A stretch of DNA of 64,000 nucleotides. It comes from Xanthomonas chitinilytica. GTDB taxonomy: Bacteria > Pseudomonadota > Gammaproteobacteria > Xanthomonadales > Xanthomonadaceae. A program made the translations under genes and the position numbers. The notes beneath the pieces are model-generated. The model did no database searches and was not told where the DNA came from. It saw nothing but the letters and a program-made list of their open reading frames with translations. The stretch covers positions 62,001-126,000 of the forward strand of contig NZ_JAPCHY010000013.1 in the NCBI RefSeq assembly GCF_026107455.2, read 5' to 3'. Shown here in pieces: positions 27,593 through 35,853 of this stretch; the stretch's first letter is position 1; each line of letters begins with the position of its first letter.

Positions 27593-28489
27593 ATGGCTGC
27601 CGCCCTGCCCCCGCTGATCCCGCCGGACGTGCGCAACCGTCTCGGGCAGCTGCGGCTGCTGCCGCGGCGCGCGACCGGCCAGCACGGCATCGGCCAGCAT
27701 GCCAGCCGCAGCCGTGGCAGCGGGCTGGAGTTCGCCCAGTACCGCGCCTACGAACCCGGCGACGAACTGCGCCAGGTGGACTGGAAGCTGTACGCGCGCT
27801 CGGACCGCTTCTTCGTGCGCGAGTCCGAACGCGAGAGCCCGGTCACCGTGTGGCTGCTGCTCGACACCAGCGCCTCGATGCAGCAGAGCGACCGCGCGCG
27901 CGCGGACTGGAGCCGGCTCGATGCCGCGCGTTCGCTGGCCGCCTGCGTGGCCGAACTGGCGCTGGCCCAGGGCGACCGTTTCGGGCTGGTGGCGGCGGGC
28001 GGCGACGGCCTGTCGCTGCTTCCCACCGGCCATGGCCTGCGCCAGCGCGACCTGCTGCACCTGCAGCTGCGGCGCCTGCGCGCCGGCGGCCAGTGGCCGA
28101 CGCCGGAACGGCTGCGGCCGCTGTGGGAACGCGTGGCCGCCGGCGACCTGGTGTTCGCCATCGGCGACGGTTTCGACGACGGCGCCATCACCCTGCTGGA
28201 ACGGCTGGCGGCGGCGCGCCGCGAGGTGGTGTTCGCGCAGCTGCTGACCGCGGAGGAACGCGACTTCCCGTTCGATGGCGGCCACCGCTTCATCGACCCG
28301 GAAACCGGCACCGAGCTGCTCGGCGATGGCCGCGCCCTGCGCCGCGACTACCTGCAGCGTTTCGCCGCGGCCCAGCAGCAGCTGCACGCGCGGCTGCACG
28401 CGGCCGGCATCGCCCGGGCCACGGCGTATCTCGACCAGCCGATCGATACCGCGCTGCAGGCGCTGTACGGCCGTCGGAGCGGCGCATGA
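27593..28489 (+). CDS. DUF58 protein with vWA-like fold
   Basis: The 298-residue DUF58 protein has the family motif SGLEFAQYRAYEPGDELRQ then VDWK (about 44-65) and a MIDAS-like metal site DTSASM (91-96). No membrane segment is visible, unlike many DUF58 proteins. It is the likely adaptor for the MoxR ATPase, whose gene ends 20 bases upstream. Its stop overlaps the next start as ATGA, so expression is coupled. Confidence 0.93.
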   Translation: MAAALPPLIPPDVRNRLGQLRLLPRRATGQHGIGQHASRSRGSGLEFAQYRAYEPGDELRQVDWKLYARSDRFFVRESERESPVTVWLLLDTSASMQQSDRARADWSRLDAARSLAACVAELALAQGDRFGLVAAGGDGLSLLPTGHGLRQRDLLHLQLRRLRAGGQWPTPERLRPLWERVAAGDLVFAIGDGFDDGAITLLERLAAARREVVFAQLLTAEERDFPFDGGHRFIDPETGTELLGDGRALRRDYLQRFAAAQQQLHARLHAAGIARATAYLDQPIDTALQALYGRRSGA

Positions 28490-29712
28490 GCCTGACGCTG
28501 CTGTTTCCCGCCGCACTGGCAGCCCTGGCCGCACTGCTGTTGCCGCTGCTGGTCCACCTGGCGCGGCGCGAGGAGCACGCGCCGTTGCCGTTCGCCGCGC
28601 TGCGCTGGCTGCGGATGCACGCCCGCCCGCGCCGGCGCATCCGCCTGTCCGAATGGCCGCTGCTGCTCGTCCGCCTGCTGCTGTTCGCGCTGCTGGCGCT
28701 GCTGCTGGCGCGGCCGCAATTGCTGGGCGGGAAGCCGGACACCACTCCGGTCGTCGCCGTCGCCCCCGGGCTGGAAGCCTCCACGCTGCCGGCGACGCCG
28801 CCCGCTGCCCGCCGCGTGTGGCTGGCGCCGGGCTTCCCCAGTGTCGATGAAGGCCCCGCACCCGGCCGCGCACAGCCGCTGTCCAGCCTGCTGCGCGAAC
28901 TCGACGCGCAGCTGCCGGCCGGCACGTCGCTGACCGTGATGGTGCCGGCGCGGCTGTCCGGCACCGACGGCGAGGTGCCGCGATTGGCGCGCGCGGTGGA
29001 CTGGCAGGTGCTGCCCGACCCGGGCCTCCATCCCGGCAACGATTGCGGAAGCGGTCCGGATCGCGACGACTGCGATGGCGACACGTCCGGCAGCATCCGT
29101 GGACAGGCCACCGACGCCGCCCCCGCGCTGGTGATCCGCCACGACGACGAAGGCGCCGGGGGCGTGCGCTACCTGCGCGCGGTGCAGCGCGCGTGGACCC
29201 CCGGCCACGAGGCCGACGTGGCGGCGGACAGCATGCCGCTGCCCGCCCTGCGGCGGGATCAGGTGCTGGTATGGCTGTCGGCGGCGCCGCTGCCGGCCGC
29301 GGCGTTGCAGCACCTGCACGCTGGCGGCAGCGTCGTGCTGGACGCGCGCCAGCCGCACGACGAAAACGTCCCGGCACTGCCGCGCCTGCACGACGCGCGC
29401 GGCAGCGCGCTGATCGAACAGCAGGACACCGCGGGCACGACTGGCCTGCGCCTGCGCTTCACCGCCCCGCTGCAGCCGGCCGCGGCGCCGCTGCTGCTCG
29501 ACCCTTCGTTTCCGCATCGGCTGCGCACCCTGCTGCAACCGCCACCGGTGCCGCGCGTGGCCGATGCCGTCGACCATGCCCCACGGACCGGAGCGGCCTT
29601 GCCGCCCCCCGCGCCGATCGAACTGGCGCCGTGGCTGATCCTGGCGATCGCGCTGCTGTTCGCGCTGGAACGCTGGCTGGCCACCCGCCCGCGGCGGCAG
29701 GCAGCGGCATGA
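28486..29712 (+). CDS. BatA-type membrane protein
   Basis: The 408-residue protein opens with the BatA N-terminal pattern LLFPAALAALAALLLPLLVH, then LPFAALRWLRMHARPRRRIR and a second membrane helix near 60-80 (LLLVRLLLFALLALLLARPQ). A large soluble, presumably periplasmic region and a final helix near the C-terminus (APWLILAIALLFALERWL) follow. A classical vWA MIDAS is not obvious. It overlaps both neighbours by 4 bases. It is probably a membrane partner of the MoxR/DUF58 machinery. Confidence 0.85.
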   Translation: MSLTLLFPAALAALAALLLPLLVHLARREEHAPLPFAALRWLRMHARPRRRIRLSEWPLLLVRLLLFALLALLLARPQLLGGKPDTTPVVAVAPGLEASTLPATPPAARRVWLAPGFPSVDEGPAPGRAQPLSSLLRELDAQLPAGTSLTVMVPARLSGTDGEVPRLARAVDWQVLPDPGLHPGNDCGSGPDRDDCDGDTSGSIRGQATDAAPALVIRHDDEGAGGVRYLRAVQRAWTPGHEADVAADSMPLPALRRDQVLVWLSAAPLPAAALQHLHAGGSVVLDARQPHDENVPALPRLHDARGSALIEQQDTAGTTGLRLRFTAPLQPAAAPLLLDPSFPHRLRTLLQPPPVPRVADAVDHAPRTGAALPPPAPIELAPWLILAIALLFALERWLATRPRRQAAA

Positions 29713-31859
29713 GCGCGACGCTGCATCCGCTGTGGCGGCGCGCGCGACGGCGCCGGTTCGCGGCCACGCTGGTACTCGTGCTGGCCGCGCTGCCGGTCGC
29801 TGCCGTCGCCGCATGGCGCTGGGGCGGCATCGACGCCTGTGTCGTCGCCGTCACGCTCGCCCTGCTCGCCGCCGCGGGCATCGCCACCGCCCATGCGCGG
29901 CGGCTGGACCGGCGCTGGCTGGTCGGCGCGCTCAACGCCCATCGGCCGCTGCAGGACAGCGCCGACCTGTTGCTGGCCGACAGCCACGGCCTCAATCCAC
30001 TGCAGCGGCGCCAGCAGGCATACGTGGGCCAGGTGCTGCAACGGCAGCCGCCGGACCTGCGCCCGGCGTGGCGCTGGCGCCGGCTGCTGGCGACCTGGGC
30101 CGTCGCGCTGGCGCTCGCGGCCGCGCTGCTGGAATGGCCGGCGACGACGTCCACCGCGCCCCCGCCGTCGCACGGTTCCGCCGATACCGCCCGCGTCGCG
30201 CCCGGCGCCCCCGTGCTGGGCGCGGCCACGCTGGCGATCGACGCCCCGGCCTATACCGGGCAGGCGCCGCGCACGCAGGACGCGCTCGACGCCAAGGCGC
30301 CGCAGGGCAGCCGCCTGCGCTGGCAGCTGCGCTTCGACCCGCAACCGCAGGCGGTGTCGCTGCAGTTCCACGATGGCCGCACGCGGGCGCTGGCGCGCGA
30401 CGGCGACCGCTGGCAGGCCGATACCGTGCTGGAACGCTCGACGCTGTACCGCATCGTCACCGAGCCGGCGCTGGCCGACAGCGCCCTGCACCGGCTCGAC
30501 GCGATCCCCGACCTGCCGCCGCAGGTGCAGGTTTTGCAGCCGGAACAGACGCTCACCCCGGGCCGCCCCGGACAACGGCAATGGGCGCTGCAGTTCGAGG
30601 CCAGCGACGACTACGGCGTGGCCGCCACCGCGCAGCTGCGGGTCACCGTGGCCCAGGGCAGCGGCGAGAACATCCGCTTCCGCGAACAGCGCTTCGAGCT
30701 GTCCGGCAGCGGCCCGGCCAACGCGCGCCGCTTCGCCCGCACCCTGGAGCTGGCGGCGTTCGGCGTCGGCCCCGGCGACGACCTGATCGCCCAGCTCACC
30801 GTGCACGACAACCGCGCGCCGACGCCGCAGTCCGCGCGCAGCGCCAGCCTGATCCTGCGCATGCCGACCGAACAGCAGCAACAGGCCAGCGACCTGGAAG
30901 GCGCGATCAAGAAGGTCATGCCGGCCTATTTCCGCAGCCAGCGGCAGATCATCATCGACGCCGAGGCGTTGCTGAAGCAGCGCCGCGCGCTCGATGCCGA
31001 CGGCTTCGTCAAGCGCTCCGACGCCATCGGCGCGGACCAGCGCATCCTGCGCCTGCGCTACGGCCAGTTCCTCGGCGAGGAGGCCGAGGGCGGCGCCAAG
31101 CCGCCGCCGACCGCCGATGCCGGCGGACACGACGACGACCACGACGATCATGACCACGCCTCCACGGAGCATGGCCACGACCACGGGCACGACCATGGCG
31201 GCGAACCCGGCAGCGAAGCCACGCCGGTGTTCGGCTCGGCCAGCGACGTGCTGGCCGAGTACGGCCACACCCACGACCATGCCGAGGCCGCGACCCTGCT
31301 CGATCCGCAGACCCGGGCCACGCTCAAGGCCGCGCTGGACCAGATGTGGCTGTCCGAAGGCGAGCTGCGCCAGGGCCATCCCGACAGGGCGCTGCCCTAC
31401 GCCTACAAGGCGCTGGGCTACATCAAGCAGGTGCAGCAGGCCGAACGCATCTACCTGGCGCGGCTGGGGCCGGAGCTGCCGCCGATCGACCCGGCCCGGC
31501 GCATGGCCGGCAAGCGCGAAGGCATCGCCTCGCGGCGGCTGGCGGTGCCGCCACGCAGCGCCGGCGACGACACCGCGCTGCAGGCCTGGCAGGCGCTGGG
31601 CGAGCCGGCCGGCGAACCCGACCTGGCCGCACTGACCCGCTGGCTGGGCCAGCACGAAAGCGAACTGGGCGACCCGCTGGCGCTGGCCGCGGCCATCGAG
31701 GAGCTGCGCGCGGCCCCGGACTGCGGCGACTGCCGCGCCCGCCTGCGCGCGGCGCTGTGGGTGGCGCTGGCCCGGCCGGCGGCCGCGGTCGAACGCCGTT
31801 CCCCCGCCGACGCCGACGGCCGCCGCTATCTGGACGCCCTGCGGGAGCCATCGCCATGA
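29709..31859 (+). CDS. DUF4175 membrane protein with histidine-rich loop
   Basis: The 716-residue DUF4175-type protein has helices near 20-60 and 120-140, then a long soluble part with Ig-like strands (APAYTGQAPRTQDALDAKAP, QFEASDDYGVAATAQL). The helical segment DLEGAIKKVMPAYFRSQRQI follows. Residues about 473-500 are strikingly rich in His and Asp (HDDDHDDHDH, HGHDHGHDHGG), which would bind zinc, nickel or copper. Homologues have this helical part, but I do not know that the His tract is conserved. It is coupled by ATGA overlaps to genes on both sides. Confidence 0.88.
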   Translation: MSATLHPLWRRARRRRFAATLVLVLAALPVAAVAAWRWGGIDACVVAVTLALLAAAGIATAHARRLDRRWLVGALNAHRPLQDSADLLLADSHGLNPLQRRQQAYVGQVLQRQPPDLRPAWRWRRLLATWAVALALAAALLEWPATTSTAPPPSHGSADTARVAPGAPVLGAATLAIDAPAYTGQAPRTQDALDAKAPQGSRLRWQLRFDPQPQAVSLQFHDGRTRALARDGDRWQADTVLERSTLYRIVTEPALADSALHRLDAIPDLPPQVQVLQPEQTLTPGRPGQRQWALQFEASDDYGVAATAQLRVTVAQGSGENIRFREQRFELSGSGPANARRFARTLELAAFGVGPGDDLIAQLTVHDNRAPTPQSARSASLILRMPTEQQQQASDLEGAIKKVMPAYFRSQRQIIIDAEALLKQRRALDADGFVKRSDAIGADQRILRLRYGQFLGEEAEGGAKPPPTADAGGHDDDHDDHDHASTEHGHDHGHDHGGEPGSEATPVFGSASDVLAEYGHTHDHAEAATLLDPQTRATLKAALDQMWLSEGELRQGHPDRALPYAYKALGYIKQVQQAERIYLARLGPELPPIDPARRMAGKREGIASRRLAVPPRSAGDDTALQAWQALGEPAGEPDLAALTRWLGQHESELGDPLALAAAIEELRAAPDCGDCRARLRAALWVALARPAAAVERRSPADADGRRYLDALREPSP

Positions 31860-33631
31860 CCATCGCGCAACTGCCCGCGGCGATCCTCGTCCTGGCCGTG
31901 CTGCTGGGCAGCCTGCGCTGGCTGCGGCAACCGGCGCAGCGGCGCGCGCCGTGGCGGCTCGCCCTGCTGCTGGTGCTGCAGGCCGGCGCCGGCGCGCTGC
32001 TCTATCTCGGCCTGCATCCGCCGCAGCGTCCGGCCCCGGCGGTGGAATACGCACTGATCGGCCCCGGCGCGGACGCGGACGCCATCGACGCCGCCCGCGT
32101 GCGCGGCCAACGCCTGCTGCGACTGCCCGAGGCGCCAGCGGTGGCCGATGCGCAGCCGGTCGTCGATCTGGCCACCGCCCTGCGCCGGCATCCGCAACTG
32201 GCCACCGCGCAGCTGATCGGCGACGGCCTGCCCACCCGCGACCGCGACATCGCCGGCCTGGCGCTGGACTACCGCGCCCCCGCGCTGCGCGGCCTGGTCG
32301 AACTGCAGCCGCCGCACGCGGTCGCGCCCGGCAACCGCTTCGCCGTCGGCGGCCGGGTGCAGGGCATCGACGATGCGCAGCTGGCACTGCTGGACCCGGC
32401 CGGGCGCGTGGTGGACAGCACCGGCGCCGGCGCCCGCGGTTACTTCCGGCTGCATGGCAGCGCGCGCGGCGCCGGCCGAACCCTGTTCCAGCTGCGGCTG
32501 CACGATGCGGCGCAGGCACCGGTGGAAACCGTGCCGGTGCCGGTGCAGGTGGTCGATGCCGCCGCACCGCGGCTGTGGCTGCTGGGCAGCGCGCCCAACC
32601 CCGAGACCAAGTACCTGCAGCGCTGGGCGCAGGACGCAGGGCTGTCCGTGCACAGCCAGGTCGGCACCGGCGGTGGCATCGTGCTGGGCGATGCACCGCG
32701 CGCGGTGACCGCCGCCACACTGGCGCGGACCGACCTGCTGCTGCTCGACGAACGCAGCCTGGCCGCGCTCGGTGCCGGCCAGCGCGCGACGCTGCGCCAG
32801 GCCATCGAGCAGGGGCTGGGCGTGCTGGTGCGGCTGTCCGCCGCCCCCGATGCCGGCGCCCGCGCCGCGCTGGCGCAGCTGGGCCTGCCGGTCCGCGGCA
32901 ACGCGCAGGTCAGGGTCATATCGATGGAGTCGGGCAAGACCGATCCGCAACGACTGGCCGCCCTGCGCGGCCCGCGCGCGCGCGCCGGCAACGCGGAGAC
33001 CGCGCCGGCGCTGGAACGGCTGCAACTGGACAGCGCCGATGCCGCTACCGTGCCGCTGCTGCACGATGCCGCCGGCAACGCGCTGGGTCACTGGCGCGCG
33101 CTCGGCCAGGGCCGGGTCGGCCTGCTCGCCGTCAGCGACAGCTTCCGGCTGGTGCTCGGCGGCCGCGACGACCTGCACGCCACACTGTGGAGCGAGGCGC
33201 TGGCCACGCTGGCCCGTCCCCGCGACGACGACGCCGGCACCCTGCAGCCGCTCGAACGCGCGTGGGCCGGCGAACGCACCGTGCTGTGCGGCGTGGAGGA
33301 CGGCGCCACCCTCGCCGCGCCGGACAACAGCCTGTCCACCCTGCGCGCGGACCCGGCCGCGCCCGGCTGCGCCGCGCTGTGGCCCGCGCTGGCCGGCTGG
33401 CAGGTACGCGACGACGGCAGCGCGTTCTTCGTCTTCGATCCCTCCTCCGCGGCCACCCTGCACCGCGCCGACACCGCCCGCGCCACCGCCGCACTGGCGC
33501 AGCGCGCGACCGCTTCACCCGCCACCGCTCCCGGCGTGCCGGGCCGGCGCTGGCCGTGGCTGCTGGCGTTCGCGCTGGTCGCAGGCCTGTTGTGGTGGCT
33601 GGAGCGGCGGCGTCCCGCAAACCCGGTGTAG
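31856..33631 (+). CDS. Large membrane protein ending the MoxR-DUF58 cluster
   Basis: The 591-residue protein has two N-terminal helices (AAILVLAVLLGSLRW; LALLLVLQAGAGALLYLGL) and a C-terminal helix (WPWLLAFALVAGLLWWLE). Between them lies a large region with a glutamine-amidotransferase-like fold signature, LLLLDERSLAALGAGQRATL and HWRALGQGRVGLLAVSDSF. Similar proteins close MoxR/BatA operons. I do not know a defined role. It overlaps the DUF4175 gene by 4 bases and is the last gene of the cluster. Confidence 0.8.
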   Translation: MTIAQLPAAILVLAVLLGSLRWLRQPAQRRAPWRLALLLVLQAGAGALLYLGLHPPQRPAPAVEYALIGPGADADAIDAARVRGQRLLRLPEAPAVADAQPVVDLATALRRHPQLATAQLIGDGLPTRDRDIAGLALDYRAPALRGLVELQPPHAVAPGNRFAVGGRVQGIDDAQLALLDPAGRVVDSTGAGARGYFRLHGSARGAGRTLFQLRLHDAAQAPVETVPVPVQVVDAAAPRLWLLGSAPNPETKYLQRWAQDAGLSVHSQVGTGGGIVLGDAPRAVTAATLARTDLLLLDERSLAALGAGQRATLRQAIEQGLGVLVRLSAAPDAGARAALAQLGLPVRGNAQVRVISMESGKTDPQRLAALRGPRARAGNAETAPALERLQLDSADAATVPLLHDAAGNALGHWRALGQGRVGLLAVSDSFRLVLGGRDDLHATLWSEALATLARPRDDDAGTLQPLERAWAGERTVLCGVEDGATLAAPDNSLSTLRADPAAPGCAALWPALAGWQVRDDGSAFFVFDPSSAATLHRADTARATAALAQRATASPATAPGVPGRRWPWLLAFALVAGLLWWLERRRPANPV

Positions 33632-33643
33632 CCCTCCGCATCG

Positions 33644-33871
33644 ATGCCGAAGTGCAGGTCGTGCGGCGACCGCTTCGCGCACCAACCTGCTTTGCAACAG
33701 GACGAGGTACCGCCCTGCCGTATGGTCGTTGCGGTACGTTCCGGAAACTCCTGGCGCTATCTCTGTCGTCGACATCGGCAACTGCGAAGTGCAACCGCGC
33801 CGTGGCCCGTCCAGTACGAAGGCAGAGCCTGCTTCCGGATCGAAACCGCGATCCGCCCCAAGGGGTTCAGT
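33644..33871 (+). other. Possible small zinc-ribbon ORF cut by the immunity-gene duplication
   Basis: An ATG at 33644 opens a frame starting MPKCRSCGDRFAH, with a later CRMVVAVRSGNSWRYLCRRH. The paired Cys/His spacing (CxxC, later C and CxxxH) suggests a small zinc-binding protein of about 65-75 residues. Near 33841 the frame enters the repeated unit that carries the ankyrin genes and becomes a shadow of them. I therefore think its original 3' end is lost. Evidence is weak. Confidence 0.25.
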
Positions 33872-35688
33872 TGTGCGCGGCCGTTGGCTCCGCCCCGAAT
33901 TCGGGCAGCAACTCGTACGCCGGCAGCGGAATGTCCTCCTCCCGCGTCGGCAGGCCCAACTGCTCCCGATCCTTACGGATGTACTCCAGCATCGGGGGCC
34001 GCTTTATCCCCCGCTCCAGCACCCAGACCTGGCACTTTTCCTGCCAGGGGCGCGCCCAGTCCTGTACCGGCTTGTAGAAGATGTCCTGCAAGGTCGGCAA
34101 CGTACCATCCTGGGGAAAACCCGGTGCTTCTATCGCCGTCGTGGGATCGGCCCCATGCTGCAACAGCCAGTACACCTGCTCGAAGTTCCCCAAACCGGCG
34201 TACCAGTCGATCGGCTTGTTGTTCTTGTTCCCATACATCCGATGGTTCACATCCGCGCCACGCTCGATCAGCAACTGGACATTCGGCCACCAATCACTCA
34301 ATCGCGCGGCATAAGTCAGCGGGCTATCTCCCATGGTGCGCGTGTTGGGATCGCCGCCGTGATCCAGCAGCAGTTCCAGGTAGCGCCGGTCCTCCATCCC
34401 CGCCGCGAATACCATCGCATTGTTCGCCCCCGGCAGATCGTCCCGCACCACCGGCCGGTGGCGCGCATTCGGGTCCGCACCGGCTTCCAGCAGCAGGCGT
34501 AGTCCCTCCAGGTTGTGGGTCACCAGCGGCCACGCCACCAGGGGCATGCCTTTCCCGTCGAACAGCGTGTCCGGGTCGACCCCCTCCTCCTTGATCAACC
34601 GCTGGATGGCGGCGGCGTCCTTCCGGTCCACCGCCCGTGCCAGCTCGAGCGCCTTGCCCTGGTAGTAGTGACGGGCGTTGAAACCCAGCCTACCCGCGGA
34701 TTCCGGAGCCTGGCATCCCGCCAGCAGTAAACAGGCCAGCGCACACGAGGCAATGCAGCACAGCAGGAAAAATCTGTTCACATTCTGAACCCTGTGTCGA
34801 AACCGCGATCCGCCCCAAGGGGTTCAGTTGTGCACGGCCGTTGGCTCCGCCGCGAATTCGGGCAGCAGCTCATACGCCGGCAGCGGAATGTCCTCCTCCC
34901 GCGTCGGCAGGCCCAACTGTTCGCGATTCTCGCGGATGTATTCCAGCATCGGGGGCCGCTTTATCCCCCGCTCCAGCACCCAGACCTGGCACTTTTCCTG
35001 CCAGGGACGCGCCCAGTCCTGTACCGGCTTGTAGAAGATGTGCAGCAACGTGGGGCTGGTCGCATCGCCCTGGAGGTACTCCGAAGATTCCGTCGCCGTC
35101 GTGGGGTCGGCCCCATGCTGCAACAACCAGTACACCTGCTCGAAATTTCCCAAGCCGGCGTACCAGTCGATCGGCCTGTTGTTCTTGTTCCCCTGCTTCC
35201 GATAATTCACATCCGCGCCACGCTCGATCAGCAACTGGACATTCGGCCAACGATTGGCCAGCCAGGCGGCATAGGTCAGCGGATTCCTTCCCATGGTGCG
35301 CGTGTTGGGATCGCCGCCGTGATCCAGCAGCAGTTCCAGGTAGCGCCGGTCCTCCATCCCCGCCGCGAATACCATCGCATTGTTCGCCCCCGGCAGATCG
35401 TCCCGCACCACCGGCCGGTGGCGCGCATTCGGGTCCGCACCGGCTTCCAGCAGCAGGCGTAGTCCCTCCAGGTTGTGGGTCACCAGCGGCCACGCCACCA
35501 GGGGCATGCCTTTCCCGTCGAACAGCGTGTCCGGGTCGACCCCCTCCTCCTTGATCAACCGCTGGATGGCGGCGGCGTCCTTCCGGTCCACCGCCCGTGC
35601 CAGCTCGAGCGCCTTGCCCTGGTAGTAGTGACGGGCGTTGAAACCCAGCCTACCCGCGGATTCCGGAGCCTGGCATCCCGCCAGCAGT
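33841..35688. repeat. Tandem duplication of about 957-960 bp
   Basis: Two units starting CGAAACCGCGATCCGCCCCA at 33841 and 34798 each hold one ankyrin lipoprotein gene. The segments 34331-34728 and 35291-35688 (398 bases) are identical at every base, while the stretch coding for the C-terminal repeats (about 34080-34330 against 35040-35290) has many differences. This mosaic points to recent duplication or gene conversion with local divergence. Confidence 0.9.
33867..34781 (-). CDS. Ankyrin-repeat lipoprotein, candidate immunity protein (copy A)
   Basis: The 304-residue lipoprotein starts at GTG 34781, with a signal ending LLLAGC. It carries at least four ankyrin-type repeats (LEGLRLLLEAGADPNARH, YLELLLDHGGDPNTRT, VQLLIERGADVNHR, FEQVYWLLQHGADPTTA). 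It is a tandem duplicate of the next gene. X-T4SS effectors are usually encoded beside lipoprotein immunity proteins that protect the producer's periplasm. A lipase-like effector lies divergently 1.1 kb away, so an immunity role is a reasonable inference, not shown. Copy A differs from copy B mainly in the last two repeats and the signal peptide. Confidence 0.85.
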   Translation of the reverse strand: MNRFFLLCCIASCALACLLLAGCQAPESAGRLGFNARHYYQGKALELARAVDRKDAAAIQRLIKEEGVDPDTLFDGKGMPLVAWPLVTHNLEGLRLLLEAGADPNARHRPVVRDDLPGANNAMVFAAGMEDRRYLELLLDHGGDPNTRTMGDSPLTYAARLSDWWPNVQLLIERGADVNHRMYGNKNNKPIDWYAGLGNFEQVYWLLQHGADPTTAIEAPGFPQDGTLPTLQDIFYKPVQDWARPWQEKCQVWVLERGIKRPPMLEYIRKDREQLGLPTREEDIPLPAYELLPEFGAEPTAAHN

Positions 35689-35741
35689 GGGCTGCCGATG
35701 GCACACAGGGCAAGACTGCACAGCAGGAATAGCCTGTTCAT
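34824..35741 (-). CDS. Ankyrin-repeat lipoprotein, candidate immunity protein (copy B)
   Basis: The 305-residue paralogue of copy A starts at ATG 35741 behind AAGGA. The signal ends SPLLAGC, giving an acylated Cys. The same ankyrin units are present. The variable part reads NPLTYAAWLANRWPNV and ESSEYLQGDATSPTLLHIF where copy A has different residues. It is the copy next to, and divergent from, the lipase-like effector with 112 bases between starts, the usual arrangement for an effector and its immunity protein. Ankyrin proteins can block enzymes by direct binding, which fits, but no pairing is proven here. Confidence 0.87.
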   Translation of the reverse strand: MNRLFLLCSLALCAIGSPLLAGCQAPESAGRLGFNARHYYQGKALELARAVDRKDAAAIQRLIKEEGVDPDTLFDGKGMPLVAWPLVTHNLEGLRLLLEAGADPNARHRPVVRDDLPGANNAMVFAAGMEDRRYLELLLDHGGDPNTRTMGRNPLTYAAWLANRWPNVQLLIERGADVNYRKQGNKNNRPIDWYAGLGNFEQVYWLLQHGADPTTATESSEYLQGDATSPTLLHIFYKPVQDWARPWQEKCQVWVLERGIKRPPMLEYIRENREQLGLPTREEDIPLPAYELLPEFAAEPTAVHN

Positions 35742-35853
35742 ATTCAATCCTTGAACTCCATCGCACTTGAGTCTAGTCGGCATTCTCAGGCAGGACCGTG
35801 ATTTCCGTTACTCTTGGCCGCACACGATCGGCTCCAGGGACAGGGGTACCGCC

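Noticed and set aside
33867-35741. Ankyrin proteins considered as exported toxins or host-targeted effectors
   Set aside because: They have lipobox signals and no XVIPCD, and lie divergent to an effector. Immunity is the simpler reading.
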